DNA from: Mucilaginibacter cryoferens
GTDB taxonomy: Bacteria; Bacteroidota; Bacteroidia; Sphingobacteriales; Sphingobacteriaceae
Direction: 5' to 3'
Assembly (NCBI RefSeq): GCF_014205845.1
Contig: NZ_JACHCR010000004.1
Coordinates: 124,001-188,000 of the forward strand
Length of the DNA stretch: 64,000 nt
In this document: piece after piece, positions 8,337 through 18,144 of the stretch
Layout: the number at the start of each line of letters is the position of its first letter
How positions within the stretch are numbered: position 1 is the stretch's first letter
The notes under the pieces: generated by a model
The model's database searches: none
Seen by the model: only the letters and a program-made list of their open reading frames with translations
What the model was told of the DNA's origin: nothing
Position numbers and translations under genes: made by a program

Positions 8337-8503
8337 AAAGGTACAACATGGCGGGAAGAGTAATTGTTTAATCCCGGTTGGGGCAATTGGTTAATAAATG
8401 TTAAAACCAACACACTATTATGCCATTAAACCATTTTTATAAACAATAAACTTTTACCTTTAAGGCGTGTTTCTTAATTTCGCACGAATATAGATGTGAG
8501 ATA

Positions 8504-8584
8504 TTAGATATGAGATATGATACAGGCTTCAAAGCGGGGCTGTTTTTTTGATCTCAAATCTCAAATCTCACTTCTCATATCTAA
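8504..8584. repeat. inverted repeat in the ftsX leader
   Basis: TTAGATATGAGA (8504-8515) and its exact complement TCTCATATCTAA (8573-8584). The second arm follows a CTCAAATCTCAAATCTCA microrepeat and ends 5 nt before the ftsX ATG. A transcript would fold the leader into a long AT-rich hairpin. Confidence 0.55.
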
Positions 8585-8589
8585 ACAAC

Positions 8590-9468
8590 ATGGAAGAATT
8601 TGAAGCAAGTGCATCGGCAAAAAAGGTAAAAACCATATACATTTCTACCGTATTTGGTATTGCCATGGTATTATTGATGGTGGGCTTGTTAGGCTTGTTA
8701 CTAATAGATGCCAATAACATATCGCGGTACGTAAAAGAAAATATAGTACTTAATATTTTTGTTGACGATGCCGCGCACGAAACGGATGTACTGCAACTGC
8801 AAAAACAGCTGGATGCTAACCCTATGGTGAAGCAAAGCCAATATGTAAGTAAAGAACTTGCTGCCCGTAACCTGCAAAAAGATCTGGGAGAGGATTTTGT
8901 TAAGTTTTTGGGTTACAATCCCTTATCGCAGTCGCTGGATATTTATATGAAGGCCGATTTTGCCAACAATAAAGACATTGAAAAATTTAAAGCCGATCTG
9001 CTTAAAAATCCATTAGTTAAGGAGGTTAAATACCAGCAATCGCTGGTTGATAAGATGAACGAAAACGTGAAGTCTATCAGCCTTATCATCTTAGCATTCG
9101 CGGGGATATTTGTGGTGCTATCGGTAGCTTTAATCAATAATACCATCAGGCTTGCCATCTATTCGCAAAGGTTTTTGATCAAATCAATGCAATTGGTTGG
9201 TGCCACAAAAGGGTTTATCCGTAAGCCGTTTTTATTGTATGGCATCTGGCATGGCCTTTTGGGCGGCCTTATCGCCATAATACTGCTTATAGGTATGCTA
9301 TACCTGGCCTATCAGCAGGTGCCAGACCTGGTATTTTTGCAAAGCTATTCAGAGTTTGGGATGGTGTTTATTGGCATAGTTGGCCTGGGGATATTTATAT
9401 CGGCATTTAGCACCTTTTTGGCAGTTAACAAGTTTTTACGTTTAAAAATATACGACTTGTACAGGTAG
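8590..9468 (+). CDS. ftsX: cell division protein FtsX
   Basis: Inner-membrane partner of the FtsE ATPase; the FtsEX complex controls cell-wall hydrolases at the septum. About 292 residues from ATG 8590 (MEEFEASASAKK). An in-frame ATC upstream at 8548 would only add residues read from the AT-rich repeat, so 8590 is preferred. Layout: membrane segment 1 (about 20-42), a periplasmic domain of about 130 residues, then three segments near 165-190, 215-245 and 258-282, with QLVGATKGFIRKPFLLYG as the conserved FtsX/MacB motif. ftsE is not adjacent, as is usual in this phylum. DUF3098, uppP, truB and ribF follow on the same strand. Confidence 0.92.
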   Translation: MEEFEASASAKKVKTIYISTVFGIAMVLLMVGLLGLLLIDANNISRYVKENIVLNIFVDDAAHETDVLQLQKQLDANPMVKQSQYVSKELAARNLQKDLGEDFVKFLGYNPLSQSLDIYMKADFANNKDIEKFKADLLKNPLVKEVKYQQSLVDKMNENVKSISLIILAFAGIFVVLSVALINNTIRLAIYSQRFLIKSMQLVGATKGFIRKPFLLYGIWHGLLGGLIAIILLIGMLYLAYQQVPDLVFLQSYSEFGMVFIGIVGLGIFISAFSTFLAVNKFLRLKIYDLYR

Positions 9469-9506
9469 TTTATAAGTCAAAAATCAAAATTAAAAATTCA
9501 AAAATT

Positions 9507-9612
9507 GATTTGTGGATTCAATCAGTAATTCAGTAAATCAATAATTAAAAAGAGACAAGTGATTTGCGGATTCAATCAGTAATTCAATAAATCAATAATT
9601 CAATAATTAAAA
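9507..9612 (+). repeat. tandem 44-52-bp AT-rich direct repeat before the DUF3098 gene
   Basis: Two copies (9507-9550 and 9561-9612) of a unit starting GATTTGYGGATTCAATCAG and continuing with AATTCARTAAATCAATAATT. The second copy ends 1 nt before the start codon at 9614. The same CAATAATTCAATAAATC words recur on both sides of 22078-22300. Confidence 0.65.
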
Positions 9613-9613
9613 G

Positions 9614-9898
9614 ATGGCACAGCAATTTAAACCAACAACGCCTTTAAAAACATCAGCACAGGCAGCTAAACCAACGCTTAAAAGCACCAGCACCGAGCCT
9701 GTTGAATTTATATTTGACAAAGGCAACTATAAGTTTTTAATCATCAGTGTATTGGTAGTAGCCTTCGGTTTTATACTGATGTCTGGCACTACAGATATTT
9801 ACAGTAATACCAAAATTGTAATTGCCCCAATAGTAGTATTGGCAGGTTTTGGTTTAGGCTTTTACGCTATTTTAAAGAAACCAGAAGTTAGTAAATAG
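9614..9898 (+). CDS. DUF3098 family small membrane protein
   Basis: 94 residues with a polar N-terminus (about 1-38, Lys/Thr/Ser-rich) and two membrane helices (about 41-57 and 69-86) separated by SGTTDIYSNTK. This matches DUF3098, found mainly in Bacteroidota and commonly next to ftsX, as here. The gene begins 145 nt after ftsX, beyond an AT-rich tandem repeat. Function unknown; the neighbourhood (ftsX before, uppP after) suggests a role at the division site or in envelope synthesis, which is inference from context only. Confidence 0.8.
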   Translation: MAQQFKPTTPLKTSAQAAKPTLKSTSTEPVEFIFDKGNYKFLIISVLVVAFGFILMSGTTDIYSNTKIVIAPIVVLAGFGLGFYAILKKPEVSK

Positions 9899-10021
9899 TT
9901 GATCGGGTTGATGAAGGATCGGTTGATTGGATTTTCCTTTCTTCCTGGTTTGCTAAATCAACCTGTATTATTTTACTACGCTCGCAGCTTACTATAAAAC
10001 ATACCCCAACCCCAAATTACA

Positions 10022-10822
10022 ATGAATCTTTTTCATGTTATAATACTTGCAATTATTGAAGGTATTACCGAGTTTTTGCCGGTATCTTCAACCGGCCACA
10101 TGGTTTTAGCTTCCTCCTTTATGGGGATAGGGAAAGACGACTTTGTAAAGCTATTTGAAGTTGTAATTCAACTGGGCGCTATCCTGTCGGTTGTAATTTT
10201 ATACTTTAAGCGTTTTTTTAAATCATTTGATTTTTATTTTAAACTGGTAGTAGGGGTTATTCCGGCGGTTATAGTTGGTGTTTTATTAAAAAAGAAAATA
10301 GATATTTTATTAGAGAGCCCGCTTGTTGTGGCTTGTTCTCTTTTAATAGGTGGTATAATTTTATTATTTGTTGATAAATGGTTCAATAAGCCTGCTGTTA
10401 AAGAAGAGGAGCAAATAAGCTATGCAACCGCGTTTAAAGTAGGTGTTTTTCAATGTTTGGCCGTTATACCGGGTGTTTCCCGTTCGGCTGCAACCATTGT
10501 TGGGGGTATGAGCCAAAAGCTAACCCGCACCGCTGCTGCCGAATTTTCTTTCTTTTTGGCCGTACCAACTATGTTTGGCGCTACGCTAAAAGAGATCTGG
10601 GATTTCCATAAAGTTCATCAGGGGCAGTTATTTACCGGCGAACAGATCAAGTTTTTAGTTGTTGGTAATGTTATCGCTTTTATAGTAGCCATGCTGGCCA
10701 TTAAATCGTTCATCACCTTTCTGGAGCGTAAAGGCTTCAGGCTTTTTGGCTGGTACCGTATAGTTGTTGGCGCTGTTATTATCGTTTTAATATTAAGCGG
10801 GCACCAGTTGCAGATGTCATAA
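10022..10822 (+). CDS. uppP: undecaprenyl-diphosphatase (BacA/UppP)
   Basis: Membrane phosphatase that dephosphorylates undecaprenyl pyrophosphate to recycle the lipid carrier for peptidoglycan and surface glycans, and gives bacitracin tolerance. 266 residues, seven to eight predicted membrane segments. Both signature motifs are present: [17 protein letters not shown] (residues 13-29, with the catalytic Glu/Ser/His region) and [14 protein letters not shown] with the catalytic Arg. ATG 10022. Lies between DUF3098 and truB on the same strand. Confidence 0.95.
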   Translation: MNLFHVIILAIIEGITEFLPVSSTGHMVLASSFMGIGKDDFVKLFEVVIQLGAILSVVILYFKRFFKSFDFYFKLVVGVIPAVIVGVLLKKKIDILLESPLVVACSLLIGGIILLFVDKWFNKPAVKEEEQISYATAFKVGVFQCLAVIPGVSRSAATIVGGMSQKLTRTAAAEFSFFLAVPTMFGATLKEIWDFHKVHQGQLFTGEQIKFLVVGNVIAFIVAMLAIKSFITFLERKGFRLFGWYRIVVGAVIIVLILSGHQLQMS

Positions 10823-10890
10823 GCACCATCCAAACCCTCTGCAGTAGGGGTGGCTTTAAAAAGCAAAGCCTCAAAATCAGGAGATTTTTA

Positions 10891-10929
10891 AAAGTCTCCC
10901 CATCCGGGGGAGATTTAGAGGGGGCTTTT
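10891..10929 (+). repeat. palindromic repeat, type A, upstream of truB
   Basis: AAAGTCTCCCC-ATC-CGGGGGAGA hairpin followed by TTTAGAGGGGGCTTTT. Copies with the same layout lie at 12762-12798, 16280-16314 and, inverted, 31549-31584. Here it ends 4 nt before the truB -7 box. Confidence 0.75.
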
Positions 10930-10932
10930 ACC

Positions 10933-10940
10933 TACCTTTG
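10933..10940 (+). promoter_or_regulatory. -7 box of truB
   Basis: TACCTTTG matches TAnnTTTG, 18 nt before the truB start codon. The -33 position falls in the type A palindromic repeat and shows no TTG. Confidence 0.45.
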
Positions 10941-10958
10941 CAGCTTTAACAACAATAA

Positions 10959-11687
10959 TTGAAAAAAACGTACAATAATATCCAGGAGTTTGCCGAAGGG
11001 CAATTGCTGCTGGTTAACAAGCCCTATGAGTGGACAAGCTTTGACGTGGTTGGCAAAATCCGCAACTCCTTTAAGCCCCTTAAGCTAAAGGTTGGCCATG
11101 CCGGCACGCTCGATCCTTTGGCTACCGGCCTGCTCATCATCTGTACCGGTAAAATGACCAAGCAGATAGACACCTTTCAGGCCGAAGAAAAAGAATATAC
11201 CGGTACCATGGTGCTTGGCGCAACCACGCCATCGTATGATATGGAAACCGAGCCCGATAATAAATTCGACATTAGCCAACTAACCGAAGATATGCTGCGT
11301 AATAACTGCGGGCAGTTTACCGGCGATATACAACAATATCCGCCAGCGCACTCGGCAATAAAAATTGATGGTGAGCGGCTGTATGAAAAAGCCCGTCGGG
11401 GTGAAGAGGTTGAACGCCGGCTGCGCTTTGTAACTATAAGCGAGTTTGAATTAACCCGGGTTGAGTTACCCGAAGTTGATTTTAGGGTGGTATGCAGCAA
11501 AGGTACTTACATCAGATCGTTGGTACACGATTTTGGAGCCGTTTTAAATAATGGCGCATACCTATCAAACTTAAGGCGTACCCGAAGCGGAAATTACAAG
11601 GTAGAAGATGCCTGGGAAGTGATGGAGTTATTTAATACCATCAAGGCTTTAAAAACTCCGACAGAGCCTGTTACCGATAATGGTTGA
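10959..11687 (+). CDS. truB: tRNA pseudouridine synthase B (U55)
   Basis: Makes pseudouridine 55 in the T-loop of tRNAs. 242 residues; catalytic Asp is D52 in GHAGTLDPLATGLL (47-60), with KPYEWTSFDVV upstream and YPPAHSAIKIDGERLYEKAR and CSKGTYIRSL downstream, all family hallmarks. It opens at a TTG (10959), since no in-frame ATG precedes the conserved EGQLLLVNKP segment. It is shorter than E. coli TruB (about 314) because the C-terminal PUA-like part is absent, which is usual in this phylum. A -7 box lies 18 nt upstream. Confidence 0.94.
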   Translation: MKKTYNNIQEFAEGQLLLVNKPYEWTSFDVVGKIRNSFKPLKLKVGHAGTLDPLATGLLIICTGKMTKQIDTFQAEEKEYTGTMVLGATTPSYDMETEPDNKFDISQLTEDMLRNNCGQFTGDIQQYPPAHSAIKIDGERLYEKARRGEEVERRLRFVTISEFELTRVELPEVDFRVVCSKGTYIRSLVHDFGAVLNNGAYLSNLRRTRSGNYKVEDAWEVMELFNTIKALKTPTEPVTDNG

Positions 11688-11747
11688 TGGTAAATACATC
11701 TGTTGGTCAAAAAAAGTGGTTGGGCATAGCCAGGTAAACTAAAAAAC

Positions 11748-11755
11748 TAAATTTG
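11748..11755 (+). promoter_or_regulatory. -7 box of ribF
   Basis: TAAATTTG matches TAnnTTTG, 16 nt before the ribF ATG. The nearest TTG upstream (11720-11722) is 25 nt away, too far for a typical -33. Confidence 0.4.
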
Positions 11756-11771
11756 TGTTTTTACTCATCAA

Positions 11772-12728
11772 ATGAGGATATACAACAATATTGACGAATT
11801 TACAGCGATAAAGAACGCGGTTGTTACCATCGGCACATTTGATGGCGTACACATCGGTCATCGTAAAATTATTGCAGGTATCAAAGAGCTTGCCGATGAG
11901 ATAGGTGGAGAAACTGTTATTCTTACCTTTTTTCCACATCCCCGAATGATATTGCATCCCGAGGATGAAAGTATTAAGCTGATTACTACCATTACCGAGA
12001 AAGCCCAGCTGATGGAGCAATTAGGTGTAGATCATTTGATAATTACTCCCTTTTCCCGTGATTTTAGTAACCAGACTGCCGAGGGCTACATTCGGGATGT
12101 ACTGGTGAACAAGATAGGTACAAAAAAAATTGTGATAGGGTACGATCACCGTTTTGGGAAAGACAGGCAGGGCGGGCTGGACGATCTGTTAAAGCTTGGT
12201 CCGGTTTATGGCTTCGATGTTGTAGAAATTCCCGAGCAGGATATTAACGAGGTGGCCATCAGCTCAACCCGTATCCGTACTGCCCTGTTAAACGGTAACA
12301 TAGATTTGGCCAATGCATTTCTGGGATATCCTTTCTTCATTACCGGCAAAGTGGTTCGGGGCGATCAGATTGGCCGGCAAATTGGCTATCCAACAGCTAA
12401 TATCGTAGTTGAAGAAAAATATAAGCTCATTCCATCCGATGGTATTTTCGCGGTAACAGTAGTTGTAGCCGGCGAAACCTATAAAGGCATGGCCTATATA
12501 GGCAGCCGACCAACAGTAAACGGTCTTACCCGCAACATTGAGGTAAACATTTTCGATTTTAACGAGGAGATCTACAATCAAACCATCAAAATGGAATTTC
12601 ACCATTATGTAAGGGGCGATGTAAAGTTTGCCGGCCTTGATGAACTGAAGCTGCAACTGGCGCAGGATAAAGTGGATGTACTGGGGGTGTTAGCCTCTCC
12701 TAAACCTTCCCCCGAAGGGAAGTCTTAA
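11772..12728 (+). CDS. ribF: bifunctional riboflavin kinase / FAD synthetase
   Basis: Converts riboflavin to FMN and then FAD. 318 residues. The N-terminal nucleotidyltransferase domain carries GTFDGVHIGHRKII (about 22-35) and the ISSTRIR motif; the C-terminal riboflavin kinase domain carries GRQIGYPTANI and AYIGSRPT. The last residues, ASPKPSPEGKS, are encoded by a copy of the palindromic repeat family (12692-12726), which also provides the stop codon. The normal C-terminus was therefore probably lost or extended by the repeat. Confidence 0.95.
   Translation: MRIYNNIDEFTAIKNAVVTIGTFDGVHIGHRKIIAGIKELADEIGGETVILTFFPHPRMILHPEDESIKLITTITEKAQLMEQLGVDHLIITPFSRDFSNQTAEGYIRDVLVNKIGTKKIVIGYDHRFGKDRQGGLDDLLKLGPVYGFDVVEIPEQDINEVAISSTRIRTALLNGNIDLANAFLGYPFFITGKVVRGDQIGRQIGYPTANIVVEEKYKLIPSDGIFAVTVVVAGETYKGMAYIGSRPTVNGLTRNIEVNIFDFNEEIYNQTIKMEFHHYVRGDVKFAGLDELKLQLAQDKVDVLGVLASPKPSPEGKS
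12692..12726 (+). repeat. palindromic repeat forming the ribF C-terminus
   Basis: AGCCTCTCCTAAACCTTCCC followed by CCGAAGGGAAGTCTT; CTTCCC-CCG-AAGGGAAG is the hairpin. It is read in frame as the last 11 residues of RibF and its end includes the first base of the TAA stop. Confidence 0.65.
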
Positions 12729-12761
12729 AAAAAACAGGCCAAATAAAGTATATAAAAAAAT

Positions 12762-12798
12762 AAAGTCTCCCCAACCGGGGGAGATTTAGAGGGGGCTT
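12762..12798 (+). repeat. palindromic repeat, type A, upstream of secA
   Basis: AAAGTCTCCCC-AAC-CGGGGGAGA hairpin, then TTTAGAGGGGGCTT. Almost identical to the copies at 10891 and 16280. A near-consensus -7 box (TACCTTTA, 12801-12808) begins 2 nt later. Confidence 0.75.
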
Positions 12799-12876
12799 CG
12801 TACCTTTACCTGTCAATATGGCTCTAATTGTCGCTGTGGCGTAATTATTGAGTTTGTTGATTCATATCAAAATAAT

Positions 12877-15800
12877 ATGTTAGATTTTATCAGTAAGCTT
12901 TTTGGAAGCAAATCAGAACGGGATGTAAAAAGTATTAAGCCGATAGTTGAAAAAGTAAAGGCTGAATTTGCAAAACTCGGTAACATCAGTAATGATGAGC
13001 TTAGAGCTAAAACCATAAGTTTTAAACAAACAATAGCTGATGGCCTTTCGGGCATTGACAGCGAGATACAAGCCATAAAAGATCGTACCGAAAACGAGCT
13101 GGATATGGATGTAGCCGAAAAAGTTGAGTTATATACCCAACTGGATAAGCTGGAGAAAGACCGTAATAAAGAGCTGGAAGAAATATTGATCAATATATTG
13201 CCAGAGGCTTTTGCTGTTGTTAAAGAAACCGCGAGCCGCCTTGCAGCTAATGAAAGTATAGAAGTTACCGCAACCGAGTTTGACCGTAACCTTGCCGCAC
13301 GTAAAGGCAATGTAACCATAAAAGGCGACAAGGCTTTTCACGCAAGCACCTGGCTTGCTGCCGGTAACGAGGTTACCTGGAACATGGTGCATTACGATGT
13401 ACAGCTGATTGGTGGTATAGTATTGCACCAGGGTAAAATATCTGAAATGGCAACAGGTGAAGGTAAAACGCTGGTAGCTACGCTGCCTGCATACCTTAAC
13501 GCACTTGCCGGGCAGGGTGTACACATTGTAACCGTGAATGACTACCTGGCACGCCGCGATAGCGAGTGGATGGGCCCTTTGTATGAGTTCCACGGTTTAT
13601 CGGTTGATTGTATTGATAAACACGAGCCTAACTCTGAGGAACGTAGGACAGCTTACCTGGCCGATATCACTTTTGGCACAAACAACGAGTTTGGTTTTGA
13701 TTACCTGCGTGACAATATGACACGTAGCCCTGAAGAACTGGTTCAGCGTAAACTGCATTTTGCAATGGTAGATGAGGTCGATTCGGTTTTAATTGATGAT
13801 GCCCGTACACCTTTAATTATATCCGGCCCTATTCCACGTGGCGACGAGCACGAGTTTTATGAGTTAAAACCACGCATCGAGCGTTTGGTTAACGCTCAAA
13901 AAACGTATGTTAATACCATATTGAACGAGGCAAAAAAAGCCATTAATGAAGGTAATACCGATGCCGAAGGTGGCGGTCTAGCTTTATTGCGTGCATACAG
14001 AGGTTTGCCAAAAAGCAAGGCATTAATTAAATTTTTAAGTGAAGGTGGTAACAGAAGTACCCTGCAAAAAGTAGAAAACCACTACATGCAGGATCAGGGT
14101 AAGGATATGCCTAAGGTAGATGCCGACCTGTATTTTGTTATCGACGAAAAAAATAACCAGGTAGAACTGGCCGAAAAAGGTATCGAATTGATTACCTCAT
14201 CGGGCGAAGATCCGCACTTTTTTGTGATGCCGGATGTGGGTACCGAAATTGCTGAGATCGAAAAATCAAATCTGTCTACCGAAGATAAAATTGCCCGTAA
14301 AGACGAGCTGATGCGCGATTTCTCTATTAAATCAGAGCGTATTCACTCGGTTAACCAATTGCTTAAAGCTTATACCTTATTTGAAAAAGATACAGAGTAT
14401 ATTCTTGATGAAGGCAAGGTGAAAATTGTAGATGAGCAAACCGGCCGTGTATTGGATGGCCGCCGTTATTCTGATGGTTTACACCAGGCTATTGAGGCTA
14501 AAGAGAACGTAAAGGTTGAGGATGCTACACAAACATTTGCTACCGTTACGCTGCAAAATTATTTCAGGATGTACCACAAGCTTTGCGGTATGACGGGTAC
14601 TGCCGTTACCGAAGCAGGTGAGTTTTGGGAAATATACAAGCTGGATGTGGTAGAAATACCAACCAACACCCCTGCAAGCCGCGAAGACAGGCAGGATCTG
14701 GTATATCGTACCATCCGCGAAAAATATAATGCTGTTGCCGATGAAATTGTGAAACTGACACAGGCCGGCCGCCCGGTACTGGTAGGTACCACATCGGTAG
14801 AAATTTCTGAATTACTAAGCCGTATGCTTAAGCTGCGCGGTATTAAACATAATGTACTGAATGCCAAAATGCACCAGAAAGAGGCCGATATTGTGGCCGA
14901 AGCAGGGCAGGCGGGTACAGTTACCATTGCTACCAACATGGCTGGCCGTGGTACGGATATTAAATTGGGTGCAGGTGTACAGGCAGCGGGCGGTTTGGCC
15001 ATTGTAGGTACCGAGCGCCACGAATCCCGCCGTGTAGACAGGCAGTTGCGCGGTCGTGCTGGTCGCCAGGGCGATCCGGGTTCTTCACAGTTCTTTGTAT
15101 CGTTGGAGGATAACCTGATGCGTTTATTCGGCTCAGAAAGGATCTCTAACCTGATGGTACGTATGGGTATTGAAGAGGGCGAAGTTATTCAGCACTCTAT
15201 GATCTCTAAATCTATAGAGCGTGCGCAGAAAAAGGTTGAAGAAAATAACTTTGGTATCCGTAAACGTTTATTGGAGTATGATGATGTGATGAACTCACAA
15301 CGTACTGTAGTTTACACCAAACGTAAAAACGCCCTGTTTGGCGAGCGTTTGGATGTTGATTTGAGCAATACCATTTTTGATGTGGTTGAAGATATCACCA
15401 CCGAATATAAAGAGGCTAACAATTACGAAGGCTTCACTTTAGAGATGATTCGTTTGTTCTCTGTTGATGTAGAGATTGATGCCGATAAATTTGGCGCCAA
15501 CTCTATCAACGCCTTGGTTGATCATACCTTCCAAACGGTGATGGACTTTTACAAACGTAAAGGCGATGCGGTATCGGCACAGGCTTACCCGGTATTAAAA
15601 GATGTTTATGATACCCGCGGCCAGTATGTAGAGAATATTGTGGTACCGTTTAGCGATGGCATTCACGGTATCCAGGTTTCTGTTCCGTTGAAAAAGGCGG
15701 TAGAGAACCACGGTCACGAAGTGTTTAAATCATTTGAGAAAAACGTTACCCTGTACCTGATAGACGATGCCTGGAAAGAGCATTTGCGCGAGATGGATGA

Positions 15801-16188
15801 ATTAAAACAATCTGTACAAAATGCCGTTTATGAGCAAAAGGACCCGTTATTGGTTTACAAGTTTGAAGCTTTTGAATTATTCCGTGGCATGTTGGCCAAT
15901 GTGAATAAAGAGATAGTAAGCTTCCTGTTCCGTGGAGGAATCCCGGTTCAGCAGCAGGCCGAAGAGGTGAGGGAAGCTAAACCAGAGCCAAAACTGGATC
16001 TGCGTAAGCTAAAAACCACCAAAGCCGAAATGGTAAGCGAAAGTAATGGCGTACCGATGGATGATTTCCCGCAGGAGATACAGAAAGCCACACCGGTAAG
16101 GGTTGATCCCAAAATTGGTCGTAACGATCCTTGCCCTTGCGGAAGCGGTAAAAAATATAAAAACTGCCACGGCGTAGGGCAGAATTAA
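12877..16188 (+). CDS. secA: preprotein translocase ATPase SecA
   Basis: Motor that drives unfolded preproteins through SecYEG. 1103 residues from ATG 12877, about 200 longer than E. coli SecA. Part of the excess lies around residues 330-460, an expansion typical of Bacteroidota. Visible motifs: [17 protein letters not shown] (NBD1 Walker A), [51 protein letters not shown] (NBD2), and the C-terminal zinc finger [17 protein letters not shown] type A palindromic repeat and a weak -7 box precede it; a type B repeat follows the stop by 14 nt. Confidence 0.97.
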   Translation: MLDFISKLFGSKSERDVKSIKPIVEKVKAEFAKLGNISNDELRAKTISFKQTIADGLSGIDSEIQAIKDRTENELDMDVAEKVELYTQLDKLEKDRNKELEEILINILPEAFAVVKETASRLAANESIEVTATEFDRNLAARKGNVTIKGDKAFHASTWLAAGNEVTWNMVHYDVQLIGGIVLHQGKISEMATGEGKTLVATLPAYLNALAGQGVHIVTVNDYLARRDSEWMGPLYEFHGLSVDCIDKHEPNSEERRTAYLADITFGTNNEFGFDYLRDNMTRSPEELVQRKLHFAMVDEVDSVLIDDARTPLIISGPIPRGDEHEFYELKPRIERLVNAQKTYVNTILNEAKKAINEGNTDAEGGGLALLRAYRGLPKSKALIKFLSEGGNRSTLQKVENHYMQDQGKDMPKVDADLYFVIDEKNNQVELAEKGIELITSSGEDPHFFVMPDVGTEIAEIEKSNLSTEDKIARKDELMRDFSIKSERIHSVNQLLKAYTLFEKDTEYILDEGKVKIVDEQTGRVLDGRRYSDGLHQAIEAKENVKVEDATQTFATVTLQNYFRMYHKLCGMTGTAVTEAGEFWEIYKLDVVEIPTNTPASREDRQDLVYRTIREKYNAVADEIVKLTQAGRPVLVGTTSVEISELLSRMLKLRGIKHNVLNAKMHQKEADIVAEAGQAGTVTIATNMAGRGTDIKLGAGVQAAGGLAIVGTERHESRRVDRQLRGRAGRQGDPGSSQFFVSLEDNLMRLFGSERISNLMVRMGIEEGEVIQHSMISKSIERAQKKVEENNFGIRKRLLEYDDVMNSQRTVVYTKRKNALFGERLDVDLSNTIFDVVEDITTEYKEANNYEGFTLEMIRLFSVDVEIDADKFGANSINALVDHTFQTVMDFYKRKGDAVSAQAYPVLKDVYDTRGQYVENIVVPFSDGIHGIQVSVPLKKAVENHGHEVFKSFEKNVTLYLIDDAWKEHLREMDELKQSVQNAVYEQKDPLLVYKFEAFELFRGMLANVNKEIVSFLFRGGIPVQQQAEEVREAKPEPKLDLRKLKTTKAEMVSESNGVPMDDFPQEIQKATPVRVDPKIGRNDPCPCGSGKKYKNCHGVGQN

Positions 16189-16202
16189 GAAGCCGAATAG
16201 CC

Positions 16203-16237
16203 AGCCCCTCCCAACCCTCCCCGGAAGGGAGGGCTTT
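16203..16237 (+). repeat. palindromic repeat, type B, after secA
   Basis: AGCCCCTCCCAACCCTCCCC followed by GGAAGGGAGGGCTTT; CCCTCCC-CGGAA-GGGAGGG is the hairpin. It matches the inverted copy at 31592-31626, which likewise follows a stop codon (asnS). A role as terminator or mRNA 3' stabiliser is possible. Confidence 0.7.
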
Positions 16238-16279
16238 AAAGAAACGTATAGATATTAATAAATAACTTAACAAAAACCA

Positions 16280-16314
16280 AAAGTCTCCCCTACCGGGGGA
16301 GATTTAGAGGGGGC
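16280..16314 (+). repeat. palindromic repeat, type A, upstream of the SPOR gene
   Basis: AAAGTCTCCCC-TAC-CGGGGGAGA hairpin followed by TTTAGAGGGGGCT. It ends 13 nt before the SPOR gene ATG. Third forward copy of type A in 5.5 kb. Confidence 0.75.
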
Positions 16315-16327
16315 TGAAGGGGCTAAA

Positions 16328-16792
16328 ATGAAAAAAGCAGTATCTGATCATAAAGCTAAACCAAGCCTCATCAAGTACTGCTTTTTTGTTGTGCTGGTAC
16401 TGGCATCAACCCAAACCTTTGCCCAAACCCGTGGCAAGGTGGAGGTGGTTAAAGACCCATTGGTTGATACCCTGATAGCCAAGCGCCTTACGTTAAATAA
16501 GGAAATCTGGGTTGCACCGGGAGTAACTTCGTCTTTTGGTTACCGGGTGCAGTTCTTCAGCGGCTCGAGCAGGCAGGAGGCCTACAGTGCCCAGGCCAGG
16601 CTGCAACGCGATTATCCCGAACTGCGTACCTATATCCTGTACAGCGAACCCAATTTTAAAGTACGCGCCGGCGATTTCAGAACCCGCCTTGAGGCTCAAA
16701 AACTGATGCAGGAATTACGGGCATCGTTTCCGAGCCTGTTTATCATATCCGAAAAAATAAATCTACCTAAAGCAGATGCCAACGATGATTAA
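16328..16792 (+). CDS. SPOR domain protein, exported
   Basis: 154 residues. A hydrophobic stretch (about 19-34, FFVVLVLASTQTFAQ) after a basic N-terminus predicts a signal peptide cleaved after AQ. Residues about 70-145 form a SPOR domain (YRVQFFSGSSRQEAYSAQ through VRAGDFRTRLEAQKLMQEL), the module that binds denuded peptidoglycan at division sites. The protein is probably periplasmic. Its end overlaps the start of the M20 hydrolase gene by up to 17 nt, so the two are co-transcribed and perhaps translationally coupled. Confidence 0.85.
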   Translation: MKKAVSDHKAKPSLIKYCFFVVLVLASTQTFAQTRGKVEVVKDPLVDTLIAKRLTLNKEIWVAPGVTSSFGYRVQFFSGSSRQEAYSAQARLQRDYPELRTYILYSEPNFKVRAGDFRTRLEAQKLMQELRASFPSLFIISEKINLPKADANDD

Positions 16793-17969
16793 AGAAAAAA
16801 TACAGGAGCTATCCCAAAAAATATTTGATGATGTGGTAGCTAACCGCCGCCACCTGCACACCAATCCCGAGTTATCATTTCATGAGCAAAAAACATCTGC
16901 TTTTGTGGCCGGCAAGCTGGAAGCGCTGGGCTTAACGTATGAAAAAATGGCCGATACCGGCCTGGTAGCCCTTATTAAAGGCGATTTGCCATCTGATAAC
17001 GTAGTTGCCCTGCGGGCCGATATGGATGCCCTCCCTATTACCGAAGCCAACGATGTACCTTATAAATCGCAAAACGTAGGTGTAATGCATGCCTGCGGCC
17101 ACGATGCGCATACTTCATCATTACTGGGTACTGCCCGTATTTTAACGGAGTTGAAAAGCCAGTTTGGCGGTACCATAAAACTGATATTTCAACCGGCAGA
17201 AGAAAAACTGCCCGGAGGTGCCAGCCTGATGATCAAAGAGGGTGTGTTGGAAAATCCGAAACCACAGGCCGTATTAGGGCAGCATGTGATGCCTTTAATA
17301 GAGGCGGGTAAGGTAGGTTTCCGTGCGGGTAAGTACATGGCATCAACAGACGAGATTTACGTTACCGTGAAAGGTAAAGGCGGCCATGGTGCCCAGCCAC
17401 AACAAAATATAGACCCGGTAATTATCACCGCCCATATATTAACCGCTTTGCAGCAGGTGGTAAGCAGGTTTGCCGATCCTAAAAGCCCTTCGGTATTGTC
17501 ATTTGGTAAGGTAATTGCCAATGGCGCCACCAACGTGATCCCCAATGAGGTTTACCTGGAAGGTACCTTCCGTACGATGGACGAGAACTGGCGCACCGAG
17601 GCCCATAAGCGCATGAAAAAAATGGCCGAAGGCATTGCCGAAAGCATGGGTGGTAGCTGCGATTTTAATATTATGCGTGGTTACCCATTCCTGATCAATG
17701 AGGAAGTGCTAACTAATGCCACCCGCGGCCATGCCGAGGATTATTTAGGTAAAGAGAATGTATTAGACCTGGATATCTGGATGGCTGCCGAAGACTTTGC
17801 CTATTACTCGCAGGTAGCCGATAGCTGTTTTTACCGCTTAGGTACCCGTAACGAAGCACGGGGCATTACCTCATCGGTACATACACCTACTTTTGATGTA
17901 GAAGAAGATGCCTTTAAAATAAGTACCGGACTGATGGCTTACCTGGCTATTAAGCAGTTGGGTAATTAA
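16776..17969 (+). CDS. M20 family metal-dependent amidohydrolase
   Basis: Zinc-dependent amidohydrolase of the M20D group (hippurate / IAA-amino acid / N-acyl amino acid hydrolases). 397 residues. Metal-binding segments: MHACGHDAHTSSLLG, IFQPAEEKLPGGA (catalytic Glu pair) and the distal His in SVHTPTFD; AEDFAYYSQVADSCFYRLG is the C-terminal family motif. The dimerisation domain lies at about 180-300. Start at ATG 16776; ATG 16785 (MIKEKIQEL) is an alternative. It has no signal peptide, so is probably cytoplasmic. Acyl specificity cannot be read from sequence. Confidence 0.9.
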   Translation: MPTMIKEKIQELSQKIFDDVVANRRHLHTNPELSFHEQKTSAFVAGKLEALGLTYEKMADTGLVALIKGDLPSDNVVALRADMDALPITEANDVPYKSQNVGVMHACGHDAHTSSLLGTARILTELKSQFGGTIKLIFQPAEEKLPGGASLMIKEGVLENPKPQAVLGQHVMPLIEAGKVGFRAGKYMASTDEIYVTVKGKGGHGAQPQQNIDPVIITAHILTALQQVVSRFADPKSPSVLSFGKVIANGATNVIPNEVYLEGTFRTMDENWRTEAHKRMKKMAEGIAESMGGSCDFNIMRGYPFLINEEVLTNATRGHAEDYLGKENVLDLDIWMAAEDFAYYSQVADSCFYRLGTRNEARGITSSVHTPTFDVEEDAFKISTGLMAYLAIKQLGN

Positions 17970-17975
17970 AAAAAA

Positions 17976-18068
17976 CATTGCGAGGAACGAAGCAACCTCG
18001 TAGCCTACAGAGCGGCTGTGTAAATCCACTCTGTAGGCTACGAGGTTGCCGCGCTATCGCTCGCAATG
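17976..18068. repeat. 93-bp imperfect palindrome (TTGCGAGGAACGAAGC family)
   Basis: A perfect 21-bp inverted repeat (17992-18012 and 18029-18049) is enclosed by CATTGCGAG (17976-17984) and CTCGCAATG (18060-18068), with a 16-nt loop. Repeats starting CATTGCGAGGAACGAAGCAA are widespread in Bacteroidota intergenic DNA. It lies 7 nt after the M20 hydrolase stop. Confidence 0.8.
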
Positions 18069-18144
18069 ACAAGATGGGGCAACTCAAGCCCCAACGACAA
18101 GATGTGTTAGATGTAACAATCGGCACCCACCAAACGTCAGTAGT

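Noticed and set aside
8130..8394. Two overlapping forward ORFs of 67-77 codons with hydrophobic translations
   Set aside because: They are the antisense reading of the small polar ORF at 8136-8336; the forward versions have odd composition and no start context.
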